A stretch of 64,000 nucleotides of DNA from Methylobacterium sp. DB0501. Its GTDB lineage: Bacteria; Pseudomonadota; Alphaproteobacteria; Rhizobiales; Beijerinckiaceae. The stretch spans positions 1 through 64,000 of the forward strand of contig NZ_JAAKGV010000012.1 of assembly GCF_011043735.1 (NCBI RefSeq), written 5' to 3'. This document shows, in pieces, positions 51,113 through 60,428 of this stretch. The translations under genes and the position numbers were made by a program. The notes under the pieces were generated by a model. It saw only the letters and a list, made by a program, of their open reading frames with translations, ran no database searches and was not told the DNA's origin. The number at the start of each line of letters is the position of its first letter. Position 1 is the first letter of the stretch.

Positions 51113-51499
51113 ATGAGGCGGCGGATCGACGGCGGATCGAGCTTCGAGCGCGACTACGGCTATTCCCGCGCGGTGGTGCAGGGCGGCTTCGTGTTCGTCG
51201 CCGGGACCACCGGCTACGACTATGCCGCGATGACGATGCCCGACGGGGCCGGCGCCCAGGCCGAGGCGTGCTGGCGCACCATCGCGGGGGTGCTGGCGGA
51301 GGCGGGCTCGTCCCTGGAGCAGGTGGTGCGGGCGACCTACTACGTCACCGACCGGGCCGACGCCGAGGCGGTGCTGACGGTCTGCGGCCGGGTGCTGCGC
51401 GAGATCCGCCCCGCCGCGACCCTGGTGGTGGTCACAGGGCTGCTGCGGCCGGAGATGAAGGTCGAGATCGAGGTGACAGCGGCGCTCGCCGGGGCCTGA
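51113..51499 (+). CDS. RidA family protein (enamine/imine deaminase)
   Basis: 128 residues. The order of segments, SRAVVQGGFVFVAGTTGYDY, then AQAEACWRTIAGVLAEAGSS, VVRATYYVTDRADAEAV and RPAATLVVVTGLLRPEMKVE, then IEVTAAL, is the YjgF/RidA/UK114 fold. The conserved Arg that binds the carboxylate in canonical RidA is in the PAATLV segment's neighbourhood only as R of IRPAATL, so it may belong to a Rid2/Rid3-type subgroup. GGGGAC before the ATG at 51113 supports that start; the frame is open 12 residues upstream. Confidence 0.9.
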   Translation: MRRRIDGGSSFERDYGYSRAVVQGGFVFVAGTTGYDYAAMTMPDGAGAQAEACWRTIAGVLAEAGSSLEQVVRATYYVTDRADAEAVLTVCGRVLREIRPAATLVVVTGLLRPEMKVEIEVTAALAGA

Positions 51500-51559
51500 A
51501 TGTACTCGCGTGCGATCGGTACCATGAGCCCGGATCGCCTTGGTCGCACGAAACGAGAA

Positions 51560-51590
51560 GGGCGCGCGGTCCTCGTTGAACCGCGCGCCC
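51560..51590 (+). terminator. hairpin after the RidA gene
   Basis: GGGCGCGCGGT pairs with ACCGCGCGCCC around a nine-base loop, 60 bp after the stop and 140 bp before the nrdJ stop on the other strand. No T run follows on either side. Confidence 0.6.
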
Positions 51591-51730
51591 CACATCCCGA
51601 CCAGACTTGCGTCGGCAGGCCAACGCTTCGTCCGCTTGGACGCCTATTTTGTTGCAGATTTTTGCCGCAAAACCGGTCACCAATTTTGCGAAATCTGCTT
51701 AGAGCGCCGAGTCCAACCCGGCGAGAGCCG

Positions 51731-54700
51731 TCAGCTGCACCCGGTCGTGCTGCCGCAGGTGTCGCACTTCAGGCACGTCCCGTTCCGCACCAGGGTGAAA
51801 TTGGCGCATTCCGGGCAGGCCTCGCCGACATAGCCCTTCATGCGGGCCTCGGCGCGACGGTCCGAGACGCTGCGGCCGGCGGCCGCCGCATCGGGCTTCG
51901 CGAAGGGCAGTGCCTCCACCAGCGCCTCGACCTTGCCGGCAAGGCTCGGCTCGGTCTTGAGCGCCACCGCGCCCCGCACCGCGTGGACGGTGCCGCCGGC
52001 CGGCGCGGTCTGGCCCGTGCTCGGGGCGGCGACGCCGGCGGTGGTGCCGCCGGGGCCGCCATGGATCAGGGTCAGCCGGTCGCCGGAGCCGCGCAGCAGG
52101 CCGCGGGAGACGACGTTGTTCGCCGGCATCGAATCCGAGGCGCTGGGCTTTGCCGGGGTGACGCCGGTCGCCGCGTTACCGATCTCCGAGAGGTCGACAT
52201 GGGCAAGGTCGTTGCGGCCGAGATAGGAGATCGCCAGCTCGCGGAACACGTAGTCGAGCACCGAGGTGGCGTTCTTGATCGCGTCGTTGCCCTGCACGAA
52301 GCCGGCCGGCTCGAAGCGGGTGAAGGTGAAGGCGTCGACGTACTCCTCCAGCGGCACGCCGTATTGCAGGCCGAGCGAGACCGAGATCGCGAAGTTGTTG
52401 ATGAAGGCCCGGAGCGCCGAGCCCTCCTTGTTCATGTCGAGGAAGATCTCGCCGAGCCGCCCGTCGTCGTACTCGCCGGTGCGCAGGAAGATGGTGTGAC
52501 CGCCGATCTTGGCCTTCTGGGTGTAGCCCTTGCGGCGGCTCGGCAGCTTCTCCTGGGAGCGCAGGCGCTCGACGCGCTCGACGATCCGCTCGACGATCTT
52601 CTCCGTCACCGCGACGGTCTTGGCGGCGGCCGGCAGCGCCTGCAGCGCCTCGAGCACATCCTCCTCGTCGTCGGCCTCGTCGCTGATGAGCGCGGCGTTG
52701 AGGGGCTGCGACAGCTTCGAGCCGTCGCGGTAGAGGGCGTTGGCTTTCAGCGCCAGGGTCCAGGACAGCCGGTAGGCGTTCTTGCAATCCTCGACCGTGG
52801 CGTCGTTCGGCATGTTGATGGTCTTGGAGATCGCCCCCGAAATGAAGGGCTGCGCCGCCGCCATCATGCGGATGTGGCTCTCGACCGAGAGGTAGCGCTT
52901 GCCGATCCGGCCGCACGGATTGGCGCAATCGAAGACCGGGTAATGCTCCACCTTGAGGTGCGGCGCGCCCTCGAGCGTCATCGCCCCGCAGACATGGACG
53001 TTGGCGGCCTCGATGTCCTTGCGGCTGAAGCCGAGGAAGGCCAGCAGGTCGAAGGACGGGTCGGCGAGCTTGTCGGCCGGCACCTTCAGGGTCTGGGTGA
53101 GGAAGTCCTCGCCCAGGTTCCAGCGGTTGAACACGAACTTGATGTCGAAGGCCGATTTCAGGCCCGCCTCCACCGCCGCGATCTTGTCGTCGGTGAAGCC
53201 CTTGGCCCGGAGCGAGCCGGGGTTGATCGCCGGCGCCTGGCCGAGCGAGCCGTGGCCGACGGCGTAGGCCTCGATCTCGGCGATCTCGGCCTCGCCGTAG
53301 CCCAGCGTCCGCAGGGCATCCGGCACCGCCCGGTTGATGATCTTGAAGTAGCCGCCGCCGGCGAGCTTCTTGAACTTCACCAGCGCGAAGTCGGGCTCGA
53401 TGCCGGTGGTGTCGCAATCCATGACGAGGCCGATCGTGCCGGTCGGCGCGATGACGGTGGCCTGGGCATTGCGGTAGCCGTGCTCCTCGCCGAGCCGCAG
53501 CGCCCGGTCCCAGGCCGCCTTGGCGTGATCGACGAGCTCGCCCTGCGGGCAGCCGGCATGGTCGAGCGGGACCGGATTGGTGTTCAGGAACTCGTAGCCC
53601 GTCGCCTCGCCATGGGCGGCGCGACGATGGTTGCGGATCACCCGCAGCATCGCGTCGGCATTCTCCTCGTAGGCCGGGAACGGCCCGAGCTCGCGCGCCA
53701 TCTCGGCCGAGGTGGCGTAGGACACACCCGTCATGATGGCGGTGAGCGCACCGGCGAGCGCCCGGCCCTCACGGGAATCGTATGACAGGCCCATGGTCAT
53801 CAGGAGGCCGCCGATATTGGCGTAGCCGAGGCCGAGCGTGCGGTACTTGTAGGAGAGGTCGGCGATCTCGCGGCTCGGGAACTGCGCCATCAGCACCGAG
53901 ATCTCCAGGACCACGGTCCAGAGCCGGCACAGGTGCTCGTAGCCCTCGACGTCGAAGCGCTTCGCGCCGCGGTCGTAGAGCGCCAGCAGGTTCGCCGAGG
54001 CGAGGTTGCAGGCGGTGTCGTCGAGGAACATGTACTCGGAGCACGGGTTCGAGGCCCGGATCCGCCCGCCGACCGGGCAGGTGTGCCAGTCGTTCATCGT
54101 GGTGTTGAAGTGCAGGCCCGGATCGGCCGAGGCCCAGGCGGCCTCCGCGATCTTTTCCCACAGCTCCGCCGCCTTGACGGTCTTGGTCGCCTTGCCGGTC
54201 GTGCGCTGGGTCAGGGTCCAGTCGGCATCGGCATCGACCGCCCGCAGGAAGTCGTCGGTGAGCGAGACTGAGTTGTTGGAGTTCTGGCCGGCGACCGTGA
54301 GGTAGGCTTCCGAATCCCAGTCGGTGTCGTAGATCGGGAACGAGATGTCGGTGTAGCCCTGGCGGGCATACTGGATCACCCGCTTGATCGCGGCATCCGG
54401 CACCATCGCCTTGCGGGCGGTCCTGACCTCGCGCTTGAGGGCGGGGTTCCGCTCGGGATCGAAGCAGGCGTCGCCGGCGGCCTCGCAGTTGACGCAGGCC
54501 TTCATCACCGCCTTGAGGTGCTTCGACACCACCTTGGAACCGGTGACGAGGGCGGCGACCTTCTGCTCCTCCTTGACCTTCCAGTCGATGAAGGCCTCGA
54601 CGTCCGGGTGGTCGATGTCGACGATCACCATCTTGGCGGCGCGGCGCGTCGTGCCGCCCGACTTGATCGCGCCGGCCGCCCGGTCGCCGATCTTGAGGAA

Positions 54701-55468
54701 GCTCATCAGGCCCGAGGACTTGCCGCCGCCGGCCAGCCGCTCGTTCTCGCCGCGCAGGCGGGAGAAGTTCGAGCCGGTGCCCGAGCCGTACTTGAACAGG
54801 CGCGCCTCCCGCACCCACAGGTCCATGATGCCGCCCTCGTTGACGAGGTCGTCGGCGACGGACTGGATGAAGCAGGCGTGGGGCTGCGGGTGCTCGTAGG
54901 CCGTGGCCGACTGGGTCAGTTCGCCGGTCTTGTAGTCGACGTAGAAGTGGCCCTGCGCCGGGCCGTCGATGCCGTAGGCCCAGTGCAGGCCGGTGTTGAA
55001 CCATTGCGGCGAGTTCGGCGCCACCATCTGGCGGGCGAGCATGGCGCGCAACTCGTCGTGGAACGCCGCCGCGTCGTCCTCGCTCGAGAAGTAGCCGCCC
55101 TTCCAGCCCCAGTAGGTCCAGCAGCCGGCGAGCCGATCGAAGACCTGCACGGCCGAGGTCTCGGAGCCGGTCCGCTCACCCTCGGGGAGCCCGGCCAGCG
55201 CCGCCTCGTCGGGAACCGAGCGCCACAGGAAGGACGGGACGCCGTTTTCCTCGACCTTCTTCAGAGCCTTCGGGACGCCGGCCTTGCGGAAGTACTTCTG
55301 GGCCAGCACGTCGCAGGCGACCTGGCTCCAGGTCTCCGGCACGTCGATGCCCTCGAGGCGGAACACCACCGAGCCGTCCGGATTGCGGATCTCGCTCACC
55401 GCCTTGCGAAACGGGATGCTGGCATAGGGCGATTGCCCCGCTGAGGTGATGCGACGCTCGAACCGCAT
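51731..55468 (-). CDS. nrdJ: vitamin B12-dependent (class II) ribonucleotide reductase
   Basis: A 1245-residue adenosylcobalamin-dependent enzyme that reduces ribonucleotides to deoxyribonucleotides. Visible markers are [33 protein letters not shown], the active-site Cys-containing [38 protein letters not shown] and [15 protein letters not shown]. The C-terminus has a zinc-ribbon-like part with CPEC and [14 protein letters not shown], as in the long alphaproteobacterial form. The start at [18 protein letters not shown] is the family start. NrdR-box-like sites lie 160-210 bp upstream. Cobalamin supply connects it to cobS and cobT. Confidence 0.97.
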   Translation of the reverse strand: MRFERRITSAGQSPYASIPFRKAVSEIRNPDGSVVFRLEGIDVPETWSQVACDVLAQKYFRKAGVPKALKKVEENGVPSFLWRSVPDEAALAGLPEGERTGSETSAVQVFDRLAGCWTYWGWKGGYFSSEDDAAAFHDELRAMLARQMVAPNSPQWFNTGLHWAYGIDGPAQGHFYVDYKTGELTQSATAYEHPQPHACFIQSVADDLVNEGGIMDLWVREARLFKYGSGTGSNFSRLRGENERLAGGGKSSGLMSFLKIGDRAAGAIKSGGTTRRAAKMVIVDIDHPDVEAFIDWKVKEEQKVAALVTGSKVVSKHLKAVMKACVNCEAAGDACFDPERNPALKREVRTARKAMVPDAAIKRVIQYARQGYTDISFPIYDTDWDSEAYLTVAGQNSNNSVSLTDDFLRAVDADADWTLTQRTTGKATKTVKAAELWEKIAEAAWASADPGLHFNTTMNDWHTCPVGGRIRASNPCSEYMFLDDTACNLASANLLALYDRGAKRFDVEGYEHLCRLWTVVLEISVLMAQFPSREIADLSYKYRTLGLGYANIGGLLMTMGLSYDSREGRALAGALTAIMTGVSYATSAEMARELGPFPAYEENADAMLRVIRNHRRAAHGEATGYEFLNTNPVPLDHAGCPQGELVDHAKAAWDRALRLGEEHGYRNAQATVIAPTGTIGLVMDCDTTGIEPDFALVKFKKLAGGGYFKIINRAVPDALRTLGYGEAEIAEIEAYAVGHGSLGQAPAINPGSLRAKGFTDDKIAAVEAGLKSAFDIKFVFNRWNLGEDFLTQTLKVPADKLADPSFDLLAFLGFSRKDIEAANVHVCGAMTLEGAPHLKVEHYPVFDCANPCGRIGKRYLSVESHIRMMAAAQPFISGAISKTINMPNDATVEDCKNAYRLSWTLALKANALYRDGSKLSQPLNAALISDEADDEEDVLEALQALPAAAKTVAVTEKIVERIVERVERLRSQEKLPSRRKGYTQKAKIGGHTIFLRTGEYDDGRLGEIFLDMNKEGSALRAFINNFAISVSLGLQYGVPLEEYVDAFTFTRFEPAGFVQGNDAIKNATSVLDYVFRELAISYLGRNDLAHVDLSEIGNAATGVTPAKPSASDSMPANNVVSRGLLRGSGDRLTLIHGGPGGTTAGVAAPSTGQTAPAGGTVHAVRGAVALKTEPSLAGKVEALVEALPFAKPDAAAAGRSVSDRRAEARMKGYVGEACPECANFTLVRNGTCLKCDTCGSTTGCS

Positions 55469-55628
55469 GGGATACTCTCCGGTCACGAACAGCCGGGGAC
55501 CGCCCGCATGGAAACGGGGTCCGCCGGTTACAGGGAATGGCGGGGCGCTGGAGGCTCGGCGACGGGCGCGACCCCGCTCGGGGATCGCCCGTCCTCTACC
55601 CTGGAAACTACCGACCCTGGCGGCCACA

Positions 55629-55644
55629 CGTCAACAACTAGTGT
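55629..55644 (-). promoter_or_regulatory. nrdR box: second, weaker NrdR-box-like site
   Basis: CGTCAACAACTAGTGT matches 10 of 16 positions of the NrdR-box consensus ACACWATATATWGTGT, and the half TAGTGT is perfect. It is exactly 32 bp from the stronger box, close to three helical turns, as in known NrdR operators. Confidence 0.6.
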
Positions 55645-55660
55645 CGACGGACTCCGTTCC

Positions 55661-55676
55661 TCCCTACATATAGTGT
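55661..55676 (-). promoter_or_regulatory. nrdR box: NrdR-box-like site upstream of nrdJ
   Basis: TCCCTACATATAGTGT matches 13 of 16 positions of ACACWATATATWGTGT, including all of ATATAGTGT. It lies about 190 bp before the nrdJ start on the minus strand. The companion box lies 32 bp nearer the gene. Confidence 0.75.
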
Positions 55677-55972
55677 TAAGGGCCGAATTCCTGTGGATAG
55701 CGCCGGACCCGCGCCTAAGCCCGCGGAGGGTATGGGAGAATCGCCGCGGACCCTCTCGCCGCCCACAGCAAGCGGGGCGGTGGGCCACCGACTTGTTCAC
55801 AGGCCGTTGACCGTTCGGGGGGCTGGAACCGGCCGCGGGCGGGCCCCGGGGCACGGATTTTCGCTGCGGCGCGGGACGCGCTGGACATCCGGGGGCCATC
55901 TCACCATAGTCCCGCGCGACGACGGGGGGGCTCCCTCCCATTCCCGGGGGCGTTAGCCCAGAGACGGTCGCG

Positions 55973-56389
55973 ATGGCGCTGAAAGACACCCTGCTTCGGA
56001 TCTTCACCTGGTGGAGCGGCTCGACCGTCAGCCTGGAATTCTACACCAAGCGCCGCGGCAGCTTCGTGGGCACGGACGAGCTCGGCAACCGCTACTACCG
56101 GGCGCAAGGCCCGCTGATCGACGCCTCGGTCGGCTCGGAGCGGCGCTGGGTCATCTATAACGGCTATGCCGACGCCTCGAAGGTGCCGCCCGGCTGGCGC
56201 GGCTGGCTGTGCCACGCCACCGACGTGGCGCCCTCCGAGGAGACTTACGTCCCGCGCGAGTGGCAGAAGCCGCACGAGGAGAACCTCACCGGCACGGTCG
56301 CGGCCTACCGGCCGCGCGGTTCGCAGCTCTCCTACGGCCAGCGGCCGGCGGCGACCGGCGATTACGTGCCGTGGGTCCCGGGCGAGTAA
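55973..56389 (+). CDS. NADH:ubiquinone oxidoreductase accessory subunit, NDUFA12 (B17.2) family
   Basis: 138 residues. The start LKDTLLRIFTWWSGSTVSLE, then FYTKRRGSFVGTDELGNRYY, RRWVIYNGYADASKVPPGW and a C-terminal GDYVPWVP are typical of alphaproteobacterial NDUFA12-like subunits, which sit on the peripheral arm of complex I near the quinone module. The gene is outside the nuo operon, as usual in this order. A DUF2155 gene follows, a pairing I recognise from relatives. Confidence 0.92.
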   Translation: MALKDTLLRIFTWWSGSTVSLEFYTKRRGSFVGTDELGNRYYRAQGPLIDASVGSERRWVIYNGYADASKVPPGWRGWLCHATDVAPSEETYVPREWQKPHEENLTGTVAAYRPRGSQLSYGQRPAATGDYVPWVPGE

Positions 56390-56574
56390 GCGTGCCGGGC
56401 GAGCCGCCCTTTTTCCACCATCCTCCGGGTGTCTATCGCGGGCCGTCCGAGGGGCGCCCGCGCGCCCGTGTGATTCGGGCACGAGAGGCCGGCCGAGATT
56501 CCGTCTTGGGCTTGGGCCGTCTCGCGAGCCAAGGGCCGTCTCGGAACGGCCGGGAGCGACTGGGTTTGAGCCGC

Positions 56575-57228
56575 ATGACTGCACGCCGCGCCGCGGGCGC
56601 CTTCCTGCTCCTCGGCGGCGTCGTGCTGGGGCCGGTGCTCGCGCCGGCCCCGGCCCGGGCCGACAAGATCCGCAACCCGACCGCGGTCTTCGCCGGCCTC
56701 GACAAGATCACCGGCCGCACCGTCTCGTTCGAGGTGGCGGTGGACGAGACGGTGCAGTTCGGCGCGCTCCAGCTCACGCCGCGGGTCTGCTACACCCGGC
56801 CCCCGACCGAGAGCGCCAAGACCACGGCCTTCCTGGAGGTCGACGAGGTCACCCTCGAGAACAAGTACCGTCGGATCTTCACCGGCTGGATGTTCGCCTC
56901 GAGCCCGGGCCTGCACGCGATCGAGCACCCGATCTACGACGTGTGGCTGGTCGACTGCAAAGGCGGCACCGACCTCGTGGCCGAGCCGAAGGAGCAGGAG
57001 GATGCGCCGGTGGCCGCCGCCAAGCCCGAGGGCCGCAAGCGCCGCGAGCAGGCCCGCGGCGAGGAGGCGCCCCGCGCCCGCCAGGTGAACCGCCAGGGCC
57101 AGGTCGATGTCGAGCCGTTGCGCGGCACGCCGGTGCAGCCGCGCCAGTCGCCCTCGCGGCGCTTCTTCCCGACCAATGACGGCCCGATGCCGGCCGGCGC
57201 CGACCCGATGAACCCGAACCCGCGCTGA
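56575..57228 (+). CDS. DUF2155 exported protein
   Basis: 217 residues with a signal peptide (GAFLLLGGVVLGPVLAPAPARA). The DUF2155 core is KIRNPTAVFAGLDKITGRTV, then VRFGALQLTPRVCYTRPPTE, RRIFTGWMFASSPGLHAIEH and IYDVWLVDCKG with two conserved Cys that may form a disulfide. After it comes a low-complexity charged and Pro-rich tail of about 70 residues. Function is unknown; rhizobial homologues sit beside the NDUFA12 gene. Confidence 0.9.
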   Translation: MTARRAAGAFLLLGGVVLGPVLAPAPARADKIRNPTAVFAGLDKITGRTVSFEVAVDETVQFGALQLTPRVCYTRPPTESAKTTAFLEVDEVTLENKYRRIFTGWMFASSPGLHAIEHPIYDVWLVDCKGGTDLVAEPKEQEDAPVAAAKPEGRKRREQARGEEAPRARQVNRQGQVDVEPLRGTPVQPRQSPSRRFFPTNDGPMPAGADPMNPNPR

Positions 57229-57988
57229 GGCGCGGGCGGGGCGAGGCGTGCCCGATCTTTCGCGGCCGGGCCGCTGGAACTCTTGCCGTCAAGGGCCAGT
57301 GTTTCCAGCAGCATGTGAAAAAAATTTGATTTTGTTTGTAGTTGACCGGAAATACAAATGCGGCTGACTGCGAATTGAGGGGATTTTTTATTTCCCGCGC
57401 CGATGCATCGTCGGAGGGGTATTTTTCAATTGCTATATCTGCGGTGGTTTGAAATTCGCCGACCGCCAATCCGAGATGCAGGTCAGATTGCTTGGAGATC
57501 TTGGTTCGAGGGAGGTTTTTTGCCTCTCCTGATTGTGTCCAGCTATTCGCTCCTCTGATTGTCATCCTCTGTCCTGTCCGACCGGATGCGCGCTTCCGCA
57601 GCCTCGCACGAATCCAAACGCTCGACTGTGTCGTTGCTACCGATACCGGCGATGATGAGGGAGGTCGGATCGTCCAGCCTCCGGGCGGCCGCGTCCCGGA
57701 CGGCCCGTCTCACCGTGAACGTGAAGGCTATCCGGTCGTTCTGCTCCTCGGCGATGCCGGTCTGATGCTTCAATTCCTCGCGGCGCCGACGCGGCGGCAT
57801 TGGCCGCTCGACCGGTGGGTGGAGGGGAGGGGGAGGCGACGGAACGATGCAGGATGGAACGACGACCGGATCCGTCTCGACGGACGCGACGTCCCACCCT
57901 CAGCCTGAGGTGCTGGGTGGGGGAAAAATGGCGTCGCGACCCGCTCTCGACCGGTCGCCCATGCCCGGGAGCGCGTCAGCGTCTCGCC
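57229..57988. other. gene-poor, partly AT-rich region before the PBP gene
   Basis: About 760 bp. The stretch 57311-57540 has A and T runs unlike the rest of the window (AAAAAAATTTGATTTTG, GATTTTTTATTTCC, GTATTTTTCAATTGC). On the minus strand it is open as part of a longer reading frame of ordinary amino-acid composition, but I recognise no family. The right part holds a weak small open frame listed separately. It may be the remains of acquired DNA. Confidence 0.6.
57543..57800 (-). CDS. possible small hypothetical or decayed gene
   Basis: An 85-residue frame on the minus strand, MPPRRRREELKHQTGIAEEQ and then a segment with AARRLDDPTSLIIAGIGSND. By my count about 80% of third positions are G or C against roughly half of second positions, a coding-like pattern but below the genome's usual third-position level. 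No family is recognised and no ribosome-binding site is obvious. It could be a remnant or chance. Confidence 0.25.
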   Translation of the reverse strand: MPPRRRREELKHQTGIAEEQNDRIAFTFTVRRAVRDAAARRLDDPTSLIIAGIGSNDTVERLDSCEAAEARIRSDRTEDDNQRSE

Positions 57989-60187
57989 TCAATCGATCCC
58001 GAACAGCCGCTCCAGGAAGTTCTTGTCCTCCCGCGTCGGCCCGCCGCCCCGCGGCGGCGGTGCCTGGCGAGCCGGGGGCTGGCCGCCGCCCACGAGGTCG
58101 TCGATCAGGCCGCCCAGAGTCTGGGGCTCGCCCGGGGCGGTGGCGGCCGCGACGGCGTTGCTGCCGCGGCGCCAGCGGGCGGCGCCGGGGAGCGGCACCG
58201 GCTTGTCGCTGCGGAGCGCCGCGGTCATCACCCGGTTCCAGATCTCGACCGGCAGGTTGCCGCCAGAGACCTTCTTCGTCGGCTCGCCGTCGTCGTTGCC
58301 GAGCCAGACGCCGGTGACGAGGGTACCGGAGAAGCCGACCACCCAGGCATCGCGGAAGTCCTGGCTGGTGCCTGTCTTGCCGGCCAGCTCCCAGCCCGGG
58401 ATGTCGCCCTTCCTGGCGGTGCCGCTGACGAAGACCTCGTGCAGCATCGCGTTCATCATGCCGACCGCGCCGGGCTCGATCACCCGGCCGAGGCCGCTCG
58501 GGCCGCGCTTGTAGATCGTGCGGCCGTCGACGGTCTTCACGCTGGCGATCACGTAGGGAATCACGCCCATGCCGCCATTGGCGAAGGCCGCGTAGGCGCC
58601 GACCAGTTCGAGCGGCGTGACCTCGGAGGTGCCGAGCGCGATCGAGGCGTTCGCCTGCAGGGGGGAGGCGATGCCGAGGCGCTGCGCCGTCTGCACCACC
58701 GCCTTCGGGCCGACCTCCTGGCCGAGGCGCACCGCCACGGTGTTGAGCGAGTGGGCGAGCGCGTCGCGCAAGGTCACGGGCCCGCTGTAGTTGCGCGAGT
58801 AGTTCTCCGGGTTCCAGCCCTTGATGGTGATCGGTGCGTCCTCGCGCACCGTATCGGGAGTCAGGCCGCGCTCGACCGCCGCGAGGTAGACGAAGGGCTT
58901 GAAGGCCGAGCCGGGCTGGCGCTTGGCCGTGGTGGCGCGGTTGAACTGGCTCTGGGCGTAGTCGCGCCCGCCGATGAGCGCGCGGATCGCCCCGTCCGGC
59001 CGCATCGACACGACGGCGCCCTGGCCGACATTGTAGCGGGCGCCCTTCTGGTTCAACTCGTCGACCAGCGCCCGCTCGGCGACCGCCTGGATCGACGGAT
59101 CGACGGTGGTCTGGACCGCGACGTCGGTTTCGATCTTGCCGACGTAATCGTCGAGCACGTCCATCACCAGGTCGGCGACGTAGTTGGCCGAGCCGCCGCC
59201 CTTGGCGCGCGCGGGCTTGGCCGGCTGGGCGAGCGCCACCTTCACGTCGGCGGGCTTGGCAAAGCCCAGTTCCTGCATCGCCGCCAGCACCTGGGCGGCG
59301 CGGGCCTGCGCCGCCGGCAGGTTGCGGTTGGGAGCGAGCCGCGACGGCGCCTGGACCAGGCCGCCGAGCATCGCGGCCTCTGCCAGCGTCACGTCCTTCG
59401 CCGGCTTGGCGAAGTAGCGCTGCGCCGCCGCCTCGACGCCGTAGGCGCCGGCCCCGAAATAGACCCGGTTGAGATAGAGTTCGAGGATCTCGTCCTTGGT
59501 GTACTTGTGCTCCAGCCAGAGCGCCAGGATCGCTTCCTGGATCTTGCGCGAGGCGGTGCGCTCCTGGGTCAGGAACAGGTTCTTGGCGAGCTGCTGGGTC
59601 AGGGTCGAGCCGCCCTGCGCGACACCGCGCCGGGTCAGGTTCTGGCCGATGGCGCGGGCGATGCCGATCGGGTCGATGCCCATATGGCCGTAGAAGCGCC
59701 GGTCCTCGATCGCCACGAAGGCGCGGGGCAGGTAGGGCGGCAATTCGCGGATGCTCACCGTGCGGCCGCCGGTCTCGCCGCGATTGGCGAGCAGCGAGCC
59801 GTCGGAGGCCAGGATCGCGATGTTGGGCGGGCGCTTCGGGACCGCGAGCTGGTCGATCGGCGGCAGCTGCGAGGCGTGGTAGGCGACGATGCCGGCCACC
59901 GCCACCAGCCCCCAGAGACCCAGGATCACCGTGCCGTAGACGAGGGTGCCGAAGAACGAGCGCCGCCGGCGCCGCGACACCGGCGCGGCCGCGCGGGCGG
60001 CCCGCTTCGGCGGCGCCTTGGACCCCTTGGCCGATCCGTTGGCCGACCCCTTGGAAGCACCTTTCGCCACGCCGCCCCCCGCCCGGTCGCCGCGGGAGAG
60101 GCGCAGGTCGAGGGAGGCCGGGTCCGTGGGCCCGTCCGCCTCGAAACGCGGCTCGACCCGACCTGTCCGCTCGCGACCCTTCGCCAT
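57989..60187 (-). CDS. class A penicillin-binding protein, PBP1A family
   Basis: A 732-residue bifunctional cell-wall synthase anchored in the inner membrane. A basic, Ala/Lys-rich cytoplasmic tail (RRRRRSF) leads into one transmembrane segment at about residue 75. The glycosyltransferase domain has IEDRRFYGHMGID (near residue 160) and GGSTLTQQLAKNLFL. The transpeptidase domain has SAFK (about 427), SLN, and KTGTS (about 604). The C-terminus is Gly/Pro-rich. The ATG at 60187, MAKGRERTG, was chosen over a longer frame with an odd leader. It is divergent from the amidotransferase gene. Confidence 0.94.
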   Translation of the reverse strand: MAKGRERTGRVEPRFEADGPTDPASLDLRLSRGDRAGGGVAKGASKGSANGSAKGSKAPPKRAARAAAPVSRRRRRSFFGTLVYGTVILGLWGLVAVAGIVAYHASQLPPIDQLAVPKRPPNIAILASDGSLLANRGETGGRTVSIRELPPYLPRAFVAIEDRRFYGHMGIDPIGIARAIGQNLTRRGVAQGGSTLTQQLAKNLFLTQERTASRKIQEAILALWLEHKYTKDEILELYLNRVYFGAGAYGVEAAAQRYFAKPAKDVTLAEAAMLGGLVQAPSRLAPNRNLPAAQARAAQVLAAMQELGFAKPADVKVALAQPAKPARAKGGGSANYVADLVMDVLDDYVGKIETDVAVQTTVDPSIQAVAERALVDELNQKGARYNVGQGAVVSMRPDGAIRALIGGRDYAQSQFNRATTAKRQPGSAFKPFVYLAAVERGLTPDTVREDAPITIKGWNPENYSRNYSGPVTLRDALAHSLNTVAVRLGQEVGPKAVVQTAQRLGIASPLQANASIALGTSEVTPLELVGAYAAFANGGMGVIPYVIASVKTVDGRTIYKRGPSGLGRVIEPGAVGMMNAMLHEVFVSGTARKGDIPGWELAGKTGTSQDFRDAWVVGFSGTLVTGVWLGNDDGEPTKKVSGGNLPVEIWNRVMTAALRSDKPVPLPGAARWRRGSNAVAAATAPGEPQTLGGLIDDLVGGGQPPARQAPPPRGGGPTREDKNFLERLFGID

Positions 60188-60428
60188 CCTGCCGAGTTCC
60201 CCTTCGCCCCGGACATGTCGGCCTCGCGGGGCGCTGCAGGCCTCGCGGGGCGCCACCGGCCTCGCGGGGCACTCAAGAGACGGTAAATGAGGCGGGTTTA
60301 AGGGCCGTTAACCGAAATTTTGTCGAAAGATACGAACGACTTAGGTGGGCGACTCGGGGGCTGCGGCAAGCCGCGCCCGGAACGGCGCCTCCCGGGGGAC
60401 GTTGCGCAGGCTCTGACAAGGAGCCGAC

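Larger units (their letters stand above)
55469..55972. other. divergent region between nrdJ and the NDUFA12 gene
   Basis: 504 bp without a gene. It contains the two NrdR-box-like sites at 55629-55676, near a locally AT-richer stretch around CATATAGTGTTAAGG. No cobalamin-riboswitch core was found on the nrdJ strand. The right part leads to the plus-strand complex I gene and holds GGGGGCG-type G runs. Confidence 0.6.

Noticed and set aside
55469-55660. Cobalamin riboswitch ahead of nrdJ, and likewise in the cobS-cobT gap
   Set aside because: No B12-box-like sequence (AGYCMGGAGACCKGCC) was seen on the proper strand in either place.
57800-60286. Plus-strand frame of more than 800 codons over the PBP region
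   Set aside because: Antisense shadow of the PBP1A gene; Asp/Arg/His/Leu-rich translation without a domain.
60298-60315. CtrA-type site (TTAA-N7-TTAA) upstream of the PBP gene
   Set aside because: The two TTAA elements, in TTTAAGGGCCGTTAACC, are separated by six bases, not seven, and in a 170-bp gap this may be chance.
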